Assembly: GCF_046630445.1 (NCBI RefSeq)
Contig: NC_092334.1
Coordinates: forward strand, 192,454,501-192,518,500
Length of the DNA: 64,000 nt
From: Rutidosis leptorrhynchoides
Lineage: Eukaryota; Streptophyta; Magnoliopsida; Asterales; Asteraceae
Direction: 5' to 3'
The first letter of the stretch is position 1; each line of letters begins with the position of its first letter. Under the pieces are notes generated by a model that did no database searches, was not told where the DNA came from, and saw nothing but the letters and a program-made list of their open reading frames with translations. This document shows positions 1 through 11,122 of the stretch, one piece after another. The translations under genes and the position numbers were made by a program.

Positions 1-1308
1 TCCGCCATTGTGTGAGTTAAATCTGTTGATTTCTAAGTTCCTAGTCATGTTTCATCACCTTCTATTCTTTCCCCCTCAACTCATATTTTAAAGTATTCAT
101 CAATATGCTCCATCCAGTTCTGATTCTCGATATACTTCTAACTTTCATATCGGTCATTCTTCTTTTTCATCTACCGCCGGAAGAATCTATTTACTTCTAC
201 TATACTCTTGGGTTTATAGTGTTTCTAGTTCTCCCGTGTCTTTATATTGCTATATGCATCGATATATATGGGTTATAATTTCTGGTTTATCGTTGGGCTT
301 TATATGTTCCCTTATATTTCAAAGTCTCTGCTTCTGTCTTCTATAATCATTATCATTAACAGTTAATGCTCTCTTTTATTTGCTGCAATTTATACCCCAA
401 TTTTTATTTCGGAGTTTTGTCCTTTTGTTTCTTCTTCTTGCGATTAAGCACCGCTTGTAATGGTCCAGAATTCACAGATATGAATTTCAGAATGAACATT
501 GTTAATGTTCTAGGAAGGAAATTGTGATGGCACGATCTTGACTTGTCAAATTACTAGAATACCTTGGAAAAGGCCGAATCATCAAGAAATATTTTCTTGA
601 TATTTTAGAGGTTAAATAGAATACAAGAGTCGTATAACATGGCACATGATGATATTATGATCTGTGAATCATCACGTTCCATTTAGAAACTCAGCATGAC
701 TTACTGTAATATAATCACGTTGATCAAGTGTCATTATATTATACTAATTCATGCTTCAGTTCCCAACACTACTTCAAAATATTCCTATTTTAAACTTGAA
801 TGTTTCAGAATTTAGAAACTAAAATAGTTTCTTTTATGATGTAATACAGATAGTGCGAAGAGGTAAATGATTTCAAATAAGAAAAATTAAGAAAATATCT
901 TCAGAAATATGTAGGATATTTATAATGAAAGATATGATGATATTTTAGAATTTCTAATATCAGAGGATGATGAAGAATATTGTTCGCAGGGGTTTAGATT
1001 CAGGAGCAAGGTATTCGTTAATGACTTCAGCAGGTACTGAATCATTTGGATCCTTTGAAGTCAGGTTCAGTCTTTGTAATTTGTCCAAAGCCTCCTTCCT
1101 ACTTTGCTCAATCCGTTTTCCAGTTCCAAAACTTCTCTTTTTCTGCGCTTTGCCAGCACACTTCATCATTATCATTCAGCTTTTACCGTTTAAAGTCGTT
1201 TTTAGTTTTTGTTGCTTCATCAGCATTTTTTCCATTTTCGGAGAACCAATTCTTAGTTCGGAGTGTTTTTCAGAAACTTCACATTCAAATTAAGTCCAGA
1301 AGATAGAC
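1..1308. repeat. Direct repeat, copy 1 of 2
   Basis: Nearly identical to 7199-8508, with only scattered single-base differences. The repeat starts at or before the window edge and stops around 1308, where copy 2 switches into another element. It is an internal segment of the tandem retrotransposon remnant. Confidence 0.9.
960..1175 (-). CDS. 71-codon ORF of unknown function in the retrotransposon interior
   Basis: Minus-strand ORF that begins with M-I-M-M-K and is rich in Lys and Arg. I recognise no domain. It has a second copy at 8158-8373 with two residue changes (K to N, E to D). A stop lies directly upstream in frame, so it is either a very small protein or the open tail of a decayed frame. 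I consider a real product unlikely. Confidence 0.15.
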   Translation of the reverse strand: MIMMKCAGKAQKKRSFGTGKRIEQSRKEALDKLQRLNLTSKDPNDSVPAEVINEYLAPESKPLRTIFFIIL

Positions 1309-2632
1309 GTTATATATACACATATAACTGTTGGCGTAGACATGCTGTGAGATTTCAAAATACTGATTGCTAATTCCCAATGATTCGTATGGCAATTCTC
1401 ATTACAAGATGCGAATGAGTAAATGATGGGGTTTCAATAAATAATTATAATGACTTTTTGGAGAGGCTAAAGTCAAAGGGTAATGAAGTTGTTGGTACAT
1501 CTGCTAATAATGTGATGGAATGTAAAAGGTTCCCTGGTAACGATGGTGTATATCTCAAGGTTATAATAAGGTTAGTCTGACTGAAAAGTCGAAGTTGACT
1601 TGCTGGAGCTGTGACAAAACTGGCTACTTTGAATAGGAGTCGCAAAGTTATTTTTGCTAATAAATGCCAAAGAATCTGACGCGGATACGTTGTTTAAACT
1701 TTTACTTTGGTTTCAAGAGTTTTTCGGGTACATAACAGTGGGTAACATGTGGTTGGATCATCATCTCGATTGCTCATCATTCGAAGTGTCTTCAGAAATT
1801 TTTGAAGGGTTTGAACACAGACTGTAATCGTTAACATACATTTGATGTTCTAACACAGTTTTGAAGTCAAAATATAGTTTGTGAAAGATATAAGGATCTA
1901 AGAGTGATGATTTTGGTCGTATCTCGAGTTGAATTTTGAGATTTCAAAATCAGAATATGTAATTAAATTTTGAATGAGTATGGTTGTTTTGATTTCTATA
2001 AAAGAATGTATATTGTTGTGAAAGTAGGGAGTATAATGGATAATTTGCTGAATCAGATTCGAAGAATGTAATATATTATTTGTGAATTTATATATCTCTC
2101 GGGTATTACCTACCCGTTAAAAAAAAATTTCACAATTAATATTTTGTACAAAAGAATTTTATTACAGTCTTTATGAAAATATATATATGTATATTTTCTT
2201 CAGATGTAACATAGATTTAATGAGTTAATGTTAAATTAAACTCATTTGATTTACGGTTGATACTAGAATTTAATAATCCCTAAAGGCTTTAAAAAGTACA
2301 TAACTTTTACGCAGTATTTCTTTAATGACATTGAAATTATGAATCAATACTTCGTTATTTGTTGATGTATGATGTTCGGTTCGTGGAATTCTTGTGAATT
2401 TCGCAAAACGAATGATGTTATCTGAAAAGTTTCGGGTACATCGATGAAGAAAGTGTAAAATCAAATATATACTTGATTTATTATGAATTGGAATTTGTTG
2501 AATTGCGACAGAGATTGTAGTTAACGCTGGTTAAGTTGCGGTCGAAGGACGTACATTATTGCATATTTGTAATATGAATTAACCGAGTAGTTAAGATTCA
2601 CACACAATAGTTTAGCACGGAAAGATTTATTT

Positions 2633-2706
<74 letters not shown>

Positions 2707-3217
2707 TTTCTTGAGAGGGAATGAGTTAATTCTTCATAACTCGTTGATATAATATACACGTTATTGATTCGTAATGATGTCCACAGTGATTCTTGAACTG
2801 ACAGAGTTTGTGATGTTATTGGTGTTGTTGATTCGGATGTTGACTGTACTGATGATGCTGGTAACTCTGAAGGTACTGCTGATGCTGTTGGTAAAGCAAG
2901 TTTAGCTTGTTAATCACACACCATTTTTGTCAGGGTTTCTACTCTTCCTTCTATCATTTTTGGTTCGCTTAACTGATTTATGGTTAGGGCTAGATTAGAT
3001 ATTCTCTAAGACTTTAGAGATTACATAATCGCCGCAGAATGTTTCTCTAATGAAGTTATGAATTAATACTTCGTCAGTTATTGTTGTTGGTACTCCTTGG
3101 TATCTATGGTGCGTATGACGTTGATGCTCGTGGGACAGATTGTGAAGTTGAGGTTTACGACGCGGTTGTGGTTGGAGGTGGTAATGGTACTGTTGGCGTT
3201 GATGATGGTGGTACTGG
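1309..3217. other. Non-coding retrotransposon interior
   Basis: AT-rich interior between the duplicated segment and the 144-codon ORF. At 2097-2130 there is a degenerate copy of the box that normally precedes the LTR (ACCTACCCGTTAAA, then an A run). I see no pol motifs on either strand. Scattered Gly/Val-coding runs near 3080-3300 come from GTT/GGT-rich sequence. Confidence 0.5.
2636..2699. repeat. (AT)n microsatellite
   Basis: Uninterrupted AT dinucleotides across about 64 bp. Confidence 0.98.
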
Positions 3218-3652
3218 TTATGCTGCTGATGCTGCTGCTGGGGTTTGTAATCTCTGCACCATATTCTCCAAAGCCACTACCCGAACGCGAAGCTCGTTGA
3301 CTTCTTCTATTACACCGGGGTGATTGTCGGTTCGGACGAGCGGATAAATAAAATCTAAAATTTGATGTAATATATAATCGTGACGAGATACTCGGGAAAT
3401 GAGCGAGAACATGGTGTTTCGGACAGGTTCGCCGGTAAGTGCTTCAGGTTCTTCGTCAAGAGGGCAATGTGGTGGATGGAAGGGATCACCTTCTTCTTGT
3501 CTCCAATGATTGAGGAGGCTACGAACCCATCCCCAATTCATCCAGAATAGGTGATGACTGATTGGTTGATCTATTCCGGTCACACTGCTTTCGGAGCTTG
3601 AATGGGATTCCATTTCGGAATCTGAGTGACTTGAACTAATGACGAATTCCAT
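3218..3652 (-). CDS. Accessory 144-aa ORF between primer site and gag position
   Basis: Minus-strand ORF starting at 3652, about 490 bp downstream of the primer site of the element. The N-terminus is Ser/Glu/Asp-rich (residues 1-25), the middle is Trp-rich (FWMNWGW, about residues 37-43), and the C-terminus, with a VNELRVRVVALENMVQRL segment near residues 116-135, looks like a short coiled coil. No gag zinc knuckle or enzyme motif is visible. Its position matches that of the accessory ORFs of the related elements at 12644-13549 and 39240-40678, but the sequence is different. It may be an element-specific structural or regulatory protein, or a gag N-terminus whose rest is lost. The frame is intact; expression is unknown. 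Confidence 0.4.
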   Translation of the reverse strand: MEFVISSSHSDSEMESHSSSESSVTGIDQPISHHLFWMNWGWVRSLLNHWRQEEGDPFHPPHCPLDEEPEALTGEPVRNTMFSLISRVSRHDYILHQILDFIYPLVRTDNHPGVIEEVNELRVRVVALENMVQRLQTPAAASAA

Positions 3653-3725
3653 TTCGTACGATTGGATAAAGGATTTTTTTTTTTATGAAATGATTTTGGC
3701 TAACGGATGGTATTCTAATTACATA

Positions 3726-3727
<2 letters not shown>

Positions 3728-3806
<79 letters not shown>
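3728..3806. repeat. (AT)n microsatellite
   Basis: About 78 bp of pure AT dinucleotide. Ile-Tyr repeat ORFs on both strands here are artefacts of the repeat. Confidence 0.98.
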
Positions 3807-3808
<2 letters not shown>

Positions 3809-4136
3809 TCAAAAGATTTCGTAGATTAAGGAGGACTTTGCGGGATATGTCAGGCAAAGTTTAAAGTAACAGATACGATAAGATATGATTTAGCAGATAT
3901 GCTAAGATATGAATTTTTGTCTATACACTATTCATGCAATCAATGCAGCAAGACGTGTCTTAGACTAAAAATGATAAGCAGGTAATTTCCTGAGGATGAT
4001 AAGTAATTAATTTTCGACACAAAATGATAAGCAAAACTTTTGACATGTAGACACGGTCGAAGTCCAGACTCACTAATGCATCCTATCGACTTATCAGTTA
4101 GACACACTAATGCAGACCTGGTTCGCTAAGACCACC
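3807..4136 (-). other. Leader between primer site and accessory ORF
   Basis: Untranslated leader on the minus strand; no start codon leads to a long frame. It shares the phrase reading 'first joined pair of vowels' style CpG-poor leader seen after other primer sites here: a TGCATTAGTGAGTCTGGACT-type segment (4066-4084 in reverse complement) that also occurs at 39103-39120. Confidence 0.45.
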
Positions 4137-4148
4137 GCTCTGATACCA
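4137..4148 (-). other. Primer-binding site, Met-tRNA type
   Basis: The plus strand reads GCTCTGATACCA, i.e. TGGTATCAGAGC on the minus strand, the usual plant initiator-Met tRNA primer site. It lies two bases inside the LTR edge at 4151 and fixes the element as minus strand. Confidence 0.9.
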
Positions 4149-4150
4149 AC

Positions 4151-6249
4151 TGAAAGGACCCGTTCATATACATTATAAACGATTCACAATAGTTGATTAC
4201 ATTACGAGGTATTTGACCTCTATATGATACATTTTACAAACATTGCATTCGTTTTTAAAAGACAATCTTTCTTTACATCGAAAATTGACAGGCATGCATA
4301 CCATTTCATAATATCCACTATCCAACTATAAATTGATTTAATAATAATCTTTGATGAACTCAATGACTCGAATGCAACGTTCTTCGAAATATGCTATGAA
4401 AGACTCCAAGTAATATCTTTAAAATGTGCAAATGCACAGCGGAAGATTTCTTTAACACCTGAGAATAAACATGCTTTAAAGTGTCAACCAAAAGGTTGGT
4501 GAGTTCATTAGTTTATCATAATCATTTATTTCCATCATTTTAATAGACCACAAGAATTTCATTTCCAGTTCTCATAAATATACGTCCCATGCATAGAGAC
4601 AAAAATAATCATTCATATGGTGAACACCTGGTAACCGACATTAACTAGATACATATAAGAATATCCCCTATCATTCCGGGATCCTCCTTCGGACATGATA
4701 TAAATTTCGAAGTACTAAAGCATCCGGTACTTTGGATGGGGTTTGTTAGGCCCAATAGATCTATCTTTAGGATTCGCGTCAATTAGGGTGTCTGTTCCCT
4801 AATTCTTAGATTACCAGATTTTAATAAAATGGGGCATATTCGATTTCGATAATTCAACCATAGAATGTAGTTTCAATTACTTGTGTCTATTTCGTCAAAC
4901 ATTTATAAAAGCGCATGTATTCTCAGTCCCAAAAATATAAAGGGTAAAAAGGTAAATGAAACTCACCATACTGTATTTTGTAGTAAAAATACATATAACG
5001 TCATTGAACAAGTGCAAGGTTGGCCTCGGATTCACGAACGTATCAATATTGAGATTCAATATTGCAGGAAAGGTACGTAGACGCAACGGAAATGATAAAC
5101 ACTATATTGACCTCACGAGCATACCCATGAACCATACTCAATCACCTCCATAGCTATAACCCATAATTTCCTTAATCCTATCCCACTCGAAAAACAATTT
5201 CAAAATCACTCGAACAGCACTCCGTCGTAATATTTTATGTATATTAATAATATCTTGAAATAATACGGAGTAAATATATATATGTAAATCGATTGAGAGA
5301 GTTTAGAGAAAAATATTTTTCAAGTTTCTATGAAATAATGAAACCTATTGAATTCTATTTATAATAGATTTTTGAATTATTAAAGTGAATTATTAAAGTA
5401 TGAATTATTAAAGTGAATTATTAAAGTATGAATTATTAAAGTAAATTATTAAAGTATGAATTATTAAAGTATGAATTATTAAAGTGAATTATTAAAGTTA
5501 AAGTAAAGTAAAAATAAAGTAAAGGTAAAATTTAAGTATAGTAAAAGTATAAAACTATGTACGTATAATACGCGTATAAATATATATAATATTAATTTAA
5601 ATCGTTATATGTATAAAATAAAATATAAATATCATTATCTTTATCATACTAGTTAAGTAATGAGTTGTCAAAAGTGGTTCTAGATATTTATAAAAGTTAT
5701 ATACGTTTTAATAATAAAGTTCTTTTCAAACTGAAAATGTTTTTGTACGTTTGAAACTAAATAGATCAATCGAGTCTTTATGAGATTCAATCTTCCACTA
5801 TCCTTTGTCTAGTTCTCAATGATTGACAATTTGTTCTTATTTATAAATCACTTTACCATTTTTCGAATATTGTTAAAATGGAAAGATTTCTCAAATCAAC
5901 GTGGGCCTTTCAACAGAGACTTGTAATCATAATTCAATATATCTGATAATTCAATCATTTGATCTTATCTTCTAATTCCATTGATAAACATTTTGAAACA
6001 GATACAATCATATAAAGTATTTAATCTAATATTTTGTTTACGTTTCAAGTTATAATATATATATACACATATACATATATAATCATATTCGTTTAATGGT
6101 TCGTGAATCGTTGGAACTTGGTCGAGGTTGAATGAATGTATGAACATAGTTTAAAATTCTTGAAATTTAACTTAACAAATATTGCTTATCGTGTCGGAAA
6201 CATATAAAGATTAAAGTTTAAATTTGGTTGGAAATTTCCGGTTGTCACA
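4151..6249 (-). mobile_element. LTR shared by two tandem internal regions
   Basis: On the minus strand it runs from TGTGACAACC (6249) to GGTCCTTTCA (4151), with TG..CA ends, next to a polypurine tract on one side and a primer site on the other. Length is 2099 bp. The block about 4470-4890 matches, in reverse complement, the LTR segment near 38300-38700 of the young chromovirus, including the GGGCCTAACAAACCCCATCC region. This shows common ancestry on opposite strands. Confidence 0.85.
5373..5497. repeat. Tandem repeat of a GAATTATTAAAGT unit
   Basis: About nine copies of a 13-15 bp unit (GAATTATTAAAGT, with or without an added AT) inside the LTR. Copy spacing alternates, suggesting a two-unit higher-order repeat. 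Confidence 0.9.
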
Positions 6250-6285
6250 GTACCTACCCGTTAAAGAAATTTCGTCCCGAAATTT
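6250..6285 (-). other. Polypurine-tract region and TTTCGGGACGAAATTT box
   Basis: The minus strand reads AAATTTCGGGACGAAATTTC, then TTTAACGGGTAGGTAC directly before the LTR start. The same box precedes the 3' LTRs at 18265, 45639 and 54198, so it is a lineage signature. Confidence 0.85.
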
Positions 6286-7198
6286 GAGTGGAAAGGTCGT
6301 GAATGATAATAAGTATGTTTTCATGATGCATACGGGCTAAAAATTAGAGTTTTATCATCAGCGAATAATTTGGATAAACAATCCATTTATATGAAGAGTA
6401 CGAATGAAGCTAACATAGAAGAGTGAAATGAGTAAGTGTAGATTCATCTTATCATTTGACGTAGATATGATTGATTCCCAGATTTCAAGGGATTTGAAGA
6501 AAATCTTCTTAATAAGATTTGACTATCCGGTAATCAAGGGAATTAGGATCCGCTTTAAATGCGATCGTCCATTTTAATTGTTCTGTCAGAGATTTTCTTA
6601 TAAATTCACATCCTTCGTTTCCTTACAACTCACACCTTCTGTTGATGCATTTTATGCAAGTCCCTAGACATCTACCCACGTCCATTGCAGGTACAACAGT
6701 TTACAGGCCACCATGATTGCTCGTTATTATCCTATACGTGTTTGTATGTGGTTACAGGAACTGCAGGAAAGAGATTTAGATGTTTGACTATGTTAGACTT
6801 AGTTAGACGTACGAGTGAAGCCTCACTAGTACGGCTGACAGGCTCATACGCACGGTTGATGCTGAGCTAAGTCACAATTACAACCTAAATGAGAAGACAC
6901 GAGTGAGTGATCACCCGTACGGTTGATGAAGCCAACTCGTACGTGTGATGAATGAATCGTATGGGTGAGTCAACATCAGGGGTATATAAAGTCTTATGTT
7001 CTTCATTTTAGGTTAAGCCTCTCATTTGTTACACACACTCAGATCTAGTGAGCTCCTCCAATTTTCTCTCAGTCCAAATCTCTCAGGTAGTGAATAATAG
7101 CTCTAGGTGTTGATCTAATCACACTTGATTTAGTTGTGGTTTGACTAAATTAATCAAAAAAAAATTAACCTATTCACTAGAGGGTTTGATTCACTTAT
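6286..7198. other. Retrotransposon interior with a promoter-like plus-strand block
   Basis: There is no long ORF. About 6790-6970 holds several loose repeats of a GTACG(G/T)NTGATGAA-type phrase, followed by GGGGTATATAAAG at 6980 and a pyrimidine-rich stretch with CTCTCAG motifs. On the plus strand, antisense to the element, this looks like a small core promoter plus leader. It could be captured host sequence. Confidence 0.4.
6983..6990 (+). promoter_or_regulatory. Candidate TATA box, antisense to the element
   Basis: TATATAAA lies in locally GC-richer sequence, with C/T-rich leader-like sequence 35-100 bp downstream. Recognised on motif and context only. Confidence 0.3.
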
Positions 7199-8508
7199 TC
7201 CGCCATTGTGTGAGTTAAATCTGTTGATTTCTAAGTTCCTAGTCATGTTTCATCACCTTCTATTCTTTCCCCCTCAACTCATATTTTAAAGTATTCATCA
7301 ATATGCTCCATCCAGTTCTGATTCTCGATATACTTCTAACTTTCATATCGGTCATTCTTCTTTTTCATCTACCGCCGGAAGAATCTATTTACTTCTACTA
7401 TACTCTTGGGTTTATAGTGTTTCTAGTTCTCCCGTGTCTTTATATTGCTATATGCATCGATATATATGGGTTATAATTTCTGGTTTATCGTTGGGCTTTA
7501 TATGTTCCCTTATATTTCAAAGTCTCTGCTTCTGTCTTCTATAATCATTATCATTAACAGTTAATGCTCTCTTTTATTTGCTGCAATTTATACCCCAATT
7601 TTTATTTCGGAGTTTTGTCCTTTTGTTTCTTCTTCTTGCGATTAAGCACCGCTTGTAATGGTCCAGAATTCACAGATATGAATTTCAGAATGAACATTGT
7701 TAATGTTCTAGGAAGGAAATTGTGATGGCACGATCTTGACTTGTCAAATTACTAGAATGCCTTGGAAAAGGCCGAATCATCAAGAAATATTTTCTTGATA
7801 TTTTAGAGGTTAAATAGAATACAAGAGTCGTATAACATGGCACATGATGATATTATGATCTGTGAATCATCACGTTCCATTTAGAAACTCAGCATGACTT
7901 ACTGTAATATAATCACGTTGATCAAGTGTCATTATATTATACTAATTCATGCTTCAGTTCCCAACACTACTTCAAAATATTCCTATTTTAAACTTGAATG
8001 TTTCAGAATTTAGAAACTAAAATAGTTTCTTTTATGATGTAATACAGATAGTGCGAAGAGGTAAATGATTTCAAATAAGAAAAATTAAGAAAATATCTTC
8101 AGAAATATGGAGGATATTTATAATGAAAGATATGATGATATTTTAGAATTTCTAATATCAGAGGATGATGAAGAATATTGTTCGCAGGGGTTTAGAGTCA
8201 GGAGCAAGGTATTCGTTAATGACTTCAGCAGGTACTGAATCATTTGGATCCTTTGAAGTCAGGTTCAGTCTTTGTAATTTGTCCAAAGCCTCCTTCCTAC
8301 TTTGCTCAATCCGTTTTCCAGTTCCAAAACTTCTATTTTTCTGCGCTTTGCCAGCACACTTCATCATTATCATTCAGCTTTTACCTTTTAAAGTCATTTT
8401 TAGTTTTTGTTGCTTCATCAGCATTTTTTCCATTTTCGGAGAACCAATTCTTAGTTCGGAGTGTTTTTCAGAAACTTCACATTCAAATTAAGTCCAGAAG
8501 ATAGACGT
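7199..8508. repeat. Direct repeat, copy 2 of 2
   Basis: Counterpart of 1-1308. Similarity ends at the TTA of ...AGACGTTA (8508-8510), where the sequence switches to the gag gene of another element. It contains the second copy of the 71-codon ORF (8158-8373, minus). Confidence 0.9.
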
Positions 8509-8510
8509 TA

Positions 8511-9167
8511 CATATTGTACACACAGCAGTGCACTTTCCCGGATGATGCCTTTCACATCTAGAACAAAACGGACTAGTACCCTGATAACCGGGTCTCGTA
8601 CCATTCGCCGGTTTCTTTTTAACATTTTGAGCTGAACCCTGAGATGGTTCAAATTTCCTCTTATTGTCACCGTTTTTAACTTCGACTTGTTTATTAGCCG
8701 AAACTCTCCTACGTTTAGCCATCATTAAACTCTGTGCCATGTGGATCACAGCATCCACAGTAACCTTCTCGGCAGAAATCACATTCCCTTGAACATCCTC
8801 GGGTAGACCCTCTATATACCGCTCTATCTTGCGGGCTTCAGTTGGGAACATTTCGGGACATAAGGTACAGAGCTCCAGAAAACGATTGGTATAGCTTTCG
8901 ATATCGGTTCCTTTAACTCTGAGTTTCCAGAACTCAGCTTCGAGCTTTTGGACTTGACTTCTTGGGCAAAACTTATTGACCATCATTCCTTTGAGTTCAT
9001 CCCACGGGGTAGCATTAGCATTATCTATTCCCACAGATTTGGTATGAGCAGTCCACCATGTCATAGCATTGACAGTGAGTGAACTTGTGGAAAACTTCAC
9101 TCGATCATTATCTCCGCAGTTACAGACACGAAAGATTGATTCTAGCTTTTCAAACCATCGGACCAGT
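8511..9167 (-). pseudogene. Chromovirus gag, distal fragment (outer element, truncated)
   Basis: The minus-strand frame continues the gag begun at 21589 and matches gag of the nested element (14020-14680). It shows the gag core (NAMTWW, a FLELC..CPEMFPTE segment, [15 protein letters not shown]) and the first cysteine cluster ([12 protein letters not shown]). It stops within the next knuckle (CTIC) where the sequence joins an unrelated retroelement, so protease, reverse transcriptase, integrase and the 3' LTR are all missing. Unlike the nested copy, this fragment keeps an Arg codon where that copy has TGA, and it has no internal stop. The frame is split from its N-terminal part by the insertion at 9168-21378. 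Confidence 0.85.
9163..9167. repeat. Target-site duplication CCAGT, left copy
   Basis: CCAGT directly precedes the 5' LTR and recurs at 21379-21383 directly after the 3' LTR. A 5-bp duplication is normal for LTR retrotransposons and proves a single insertion event. Confidence 0.95.
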
Positions 9168-9611
9168 TATAACGACCCTCATTTTTCCATCTATATAATG
9201 CCCGAACAAAAGATTTAAGTATAATGAATAAACTCTAAGTACTAATAAAAGGTCGTTATATACATACGAAATTAACGAACGTTAAACGAATAATAAATTT
9301 TATTCAACAACGTACGCGTAAGAATTTTTATAAAAAAAAAAAATTTATGTCATAACATGATTACATATAAAATACTTATATTAATTTTGTATTTAGTTAA
9401 TATATTATACAATTAATAAATACAAGTATATATAAATGTAGTAACATATATAAAACTAATAAAATTATAAAGTAATAATTTAATTAAATAAAAACCACAT
9501 TTAGTAATTATAATTTTATAAATACCGAATATATATTTATATTTATCAAAATTCGTATTTAATAATTAAATAAAAATAGAAATTTAGTTAGTTAACATTT
9601 TTAGAACTATG

Positions 9612-9612
<1 letters not shown>

Positions 9613-9689
<77 letters not shown>
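9613..9689. repeat. (AT)n microsatellite in LTR
   Basis: About 77 bp of AT dinucleotides; the matching site in the 3' LTR (18711-18742) is about half as long, so it has changed length since insertion. Confidence 0.98.
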
Positions 9690-9701
<12 letters not shown>

Positions 9702-9913
9702 TTTTTTAAAAGTAGTATTTTTTTATATATAAACTAGATCTAGATCCACTTTTATTTATTTTATTCCTACTTTTAACTTTACTTTTATTTATTTATATTT
9801 TGAAATGGTGGCATGACTGGCCATAAATACTTTTAATTTTTTTACAAGACACTAGTTATTTTTTTATATAAACTTTTGTATTTTTTTATTTTCTCTTTAC
9901 CAAAAATTGTAAC

Positions 9914-9920
9914 TATAAAT
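9914..9920 (+). promoter_or_regulatory. Candidate TATA box of the 5' LTR
   Basis: TATAAAT in a CTATAAATACC context, followed within about 100 bp by a leader-like stretch with CTCTCTCAAACCTCT. The same motif stands at 18956-18962 in the 3' LTR. Confidence 0.5.
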
Positions 9921-11032
9921 ACCATAGCCTAGTTCACAAATTTTGTACACCAAAAACTTGAAGAATTCTCTCTCAAACCTCTGCAAAAATTATTTTTGTA
10001 AGTTCTCTATATTATTTTTATAGTTTTTATTTAGTTTTTATCATATTTTTGTGCTAGTTTTATGTTAAATACCAAATGTTACGAAATTAATTATAATAAA
10101 TAATGTAAATACATGATAATTAGTATTAAGTATCCTAATGACTATAAAAATTATTTTTATGAATTATACATTCGAATTTATATTTATTAAAAATCAAAAA
10201 CTGATTTTTTTTATATTCGGTATATATAGATAATGAAGAAATAAATAGTAACCAATTTTATATATTATGTTTTATAATTTTCACTTGTTCCTTAGGTCAT
10301 AAAAGTAATTATAAAAATTTATGTTTGATTTATTTGTCAATTTAAATAATTAATTTGTTTTTTCTTCTACTTTTGCTACAGTACCGGAAAATCTGTATTA
10401 AAAAGAAAAATAGAATTTAATGATATAACATGTTTATGACTACAATAATCAATGGAAATTACATAGGAACTAATAAGAAAGTTATAAAAATTATTTTTAG
10501 AATTAATAATTATATATTTCTATTTAATTCCGAATTTAAACTAAAAACAATACAAAAGTTGAATTAAATAGTTAAACTATTAATATAAATGTACAAATAA
10601 TTTTTCTAAGCTTAATACACTATATTAGGGATACAAAAATTTTAGATGAATTAATTGAGTTGATATAATAATTATTACTTTATAAACTTTGATTTATCTT
10701 GAACCGAAAAAGAAATTAGAAATAAATACTTTTACACCATAACAAAAATTTATAAATTTTTTTTAAGTTTATTTTGGTCAGTACAACCTAATAAAAATAT
10801 AAAATGTGTTGTTAAACTTGTTTATGTATTTATTTGTATTTTAGCTATAAAATTTTTTTAATATTTAATACATAAAACTTAATATTTATGTATAGAAAAT
10901 TTTTATAATGTTTTATACATGTCACTTACTGTTATGAAATCAATAAAACACTTGTTAGCATTTTTAAATAATTATTGGTACTTATATTGACATAAAACTT
11001 AAAATTAAACTATACATATTTTAACATATAAG

Positions 11033-11035
<3 letters not shown>

Positions 11036-11115
<80 letters not shown>
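11036..11115. repeat. (AT)n microsatellite in LTR
   Basis: About 80 bp of AT dinucleotides; shortened to about 20 bp at the equivalent place in the 3' LTR (around 20076-20093). Confidence 0.98.

Positions 11116-11122
<7 letters not shown>

Larger units (their letters stand above)
1..8510 (-). mobile_element. Tandem remnant of a pol-less LTR retrotransposon family sharing one LTR
   Basis: Read on the minus strand, a polypurine tract (6250-6285) precedes an LTR (6249 down to 4151), which is followed by a Met-tRNA primer site (4148 down to 4137). An LTR flanked this way belongs to two head-to-tail internal regions. Coordinates 1-1308 and 7199-8508 are near-identical, a spacing of 7198 bp, equal to one LTR (2099) plus one internal region (about 5.1 kb). 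The internal parts encode no recognisable reverse transcriptase or integrase, only a 144-codon ORF near the primer site. The LTR shares blocks with the reverse complement of the LTRs at 35771-39030, so the family is a relative of that chromovirus. At 8510 the unit is cut and joined to a different element. Confidence 0.75.

Noticed and set aside
3636..3857. Ile-Tyr repeat ORFs on both strands (also 11005-11187)
   Set aside because: Product of (AT)n microsatellites.
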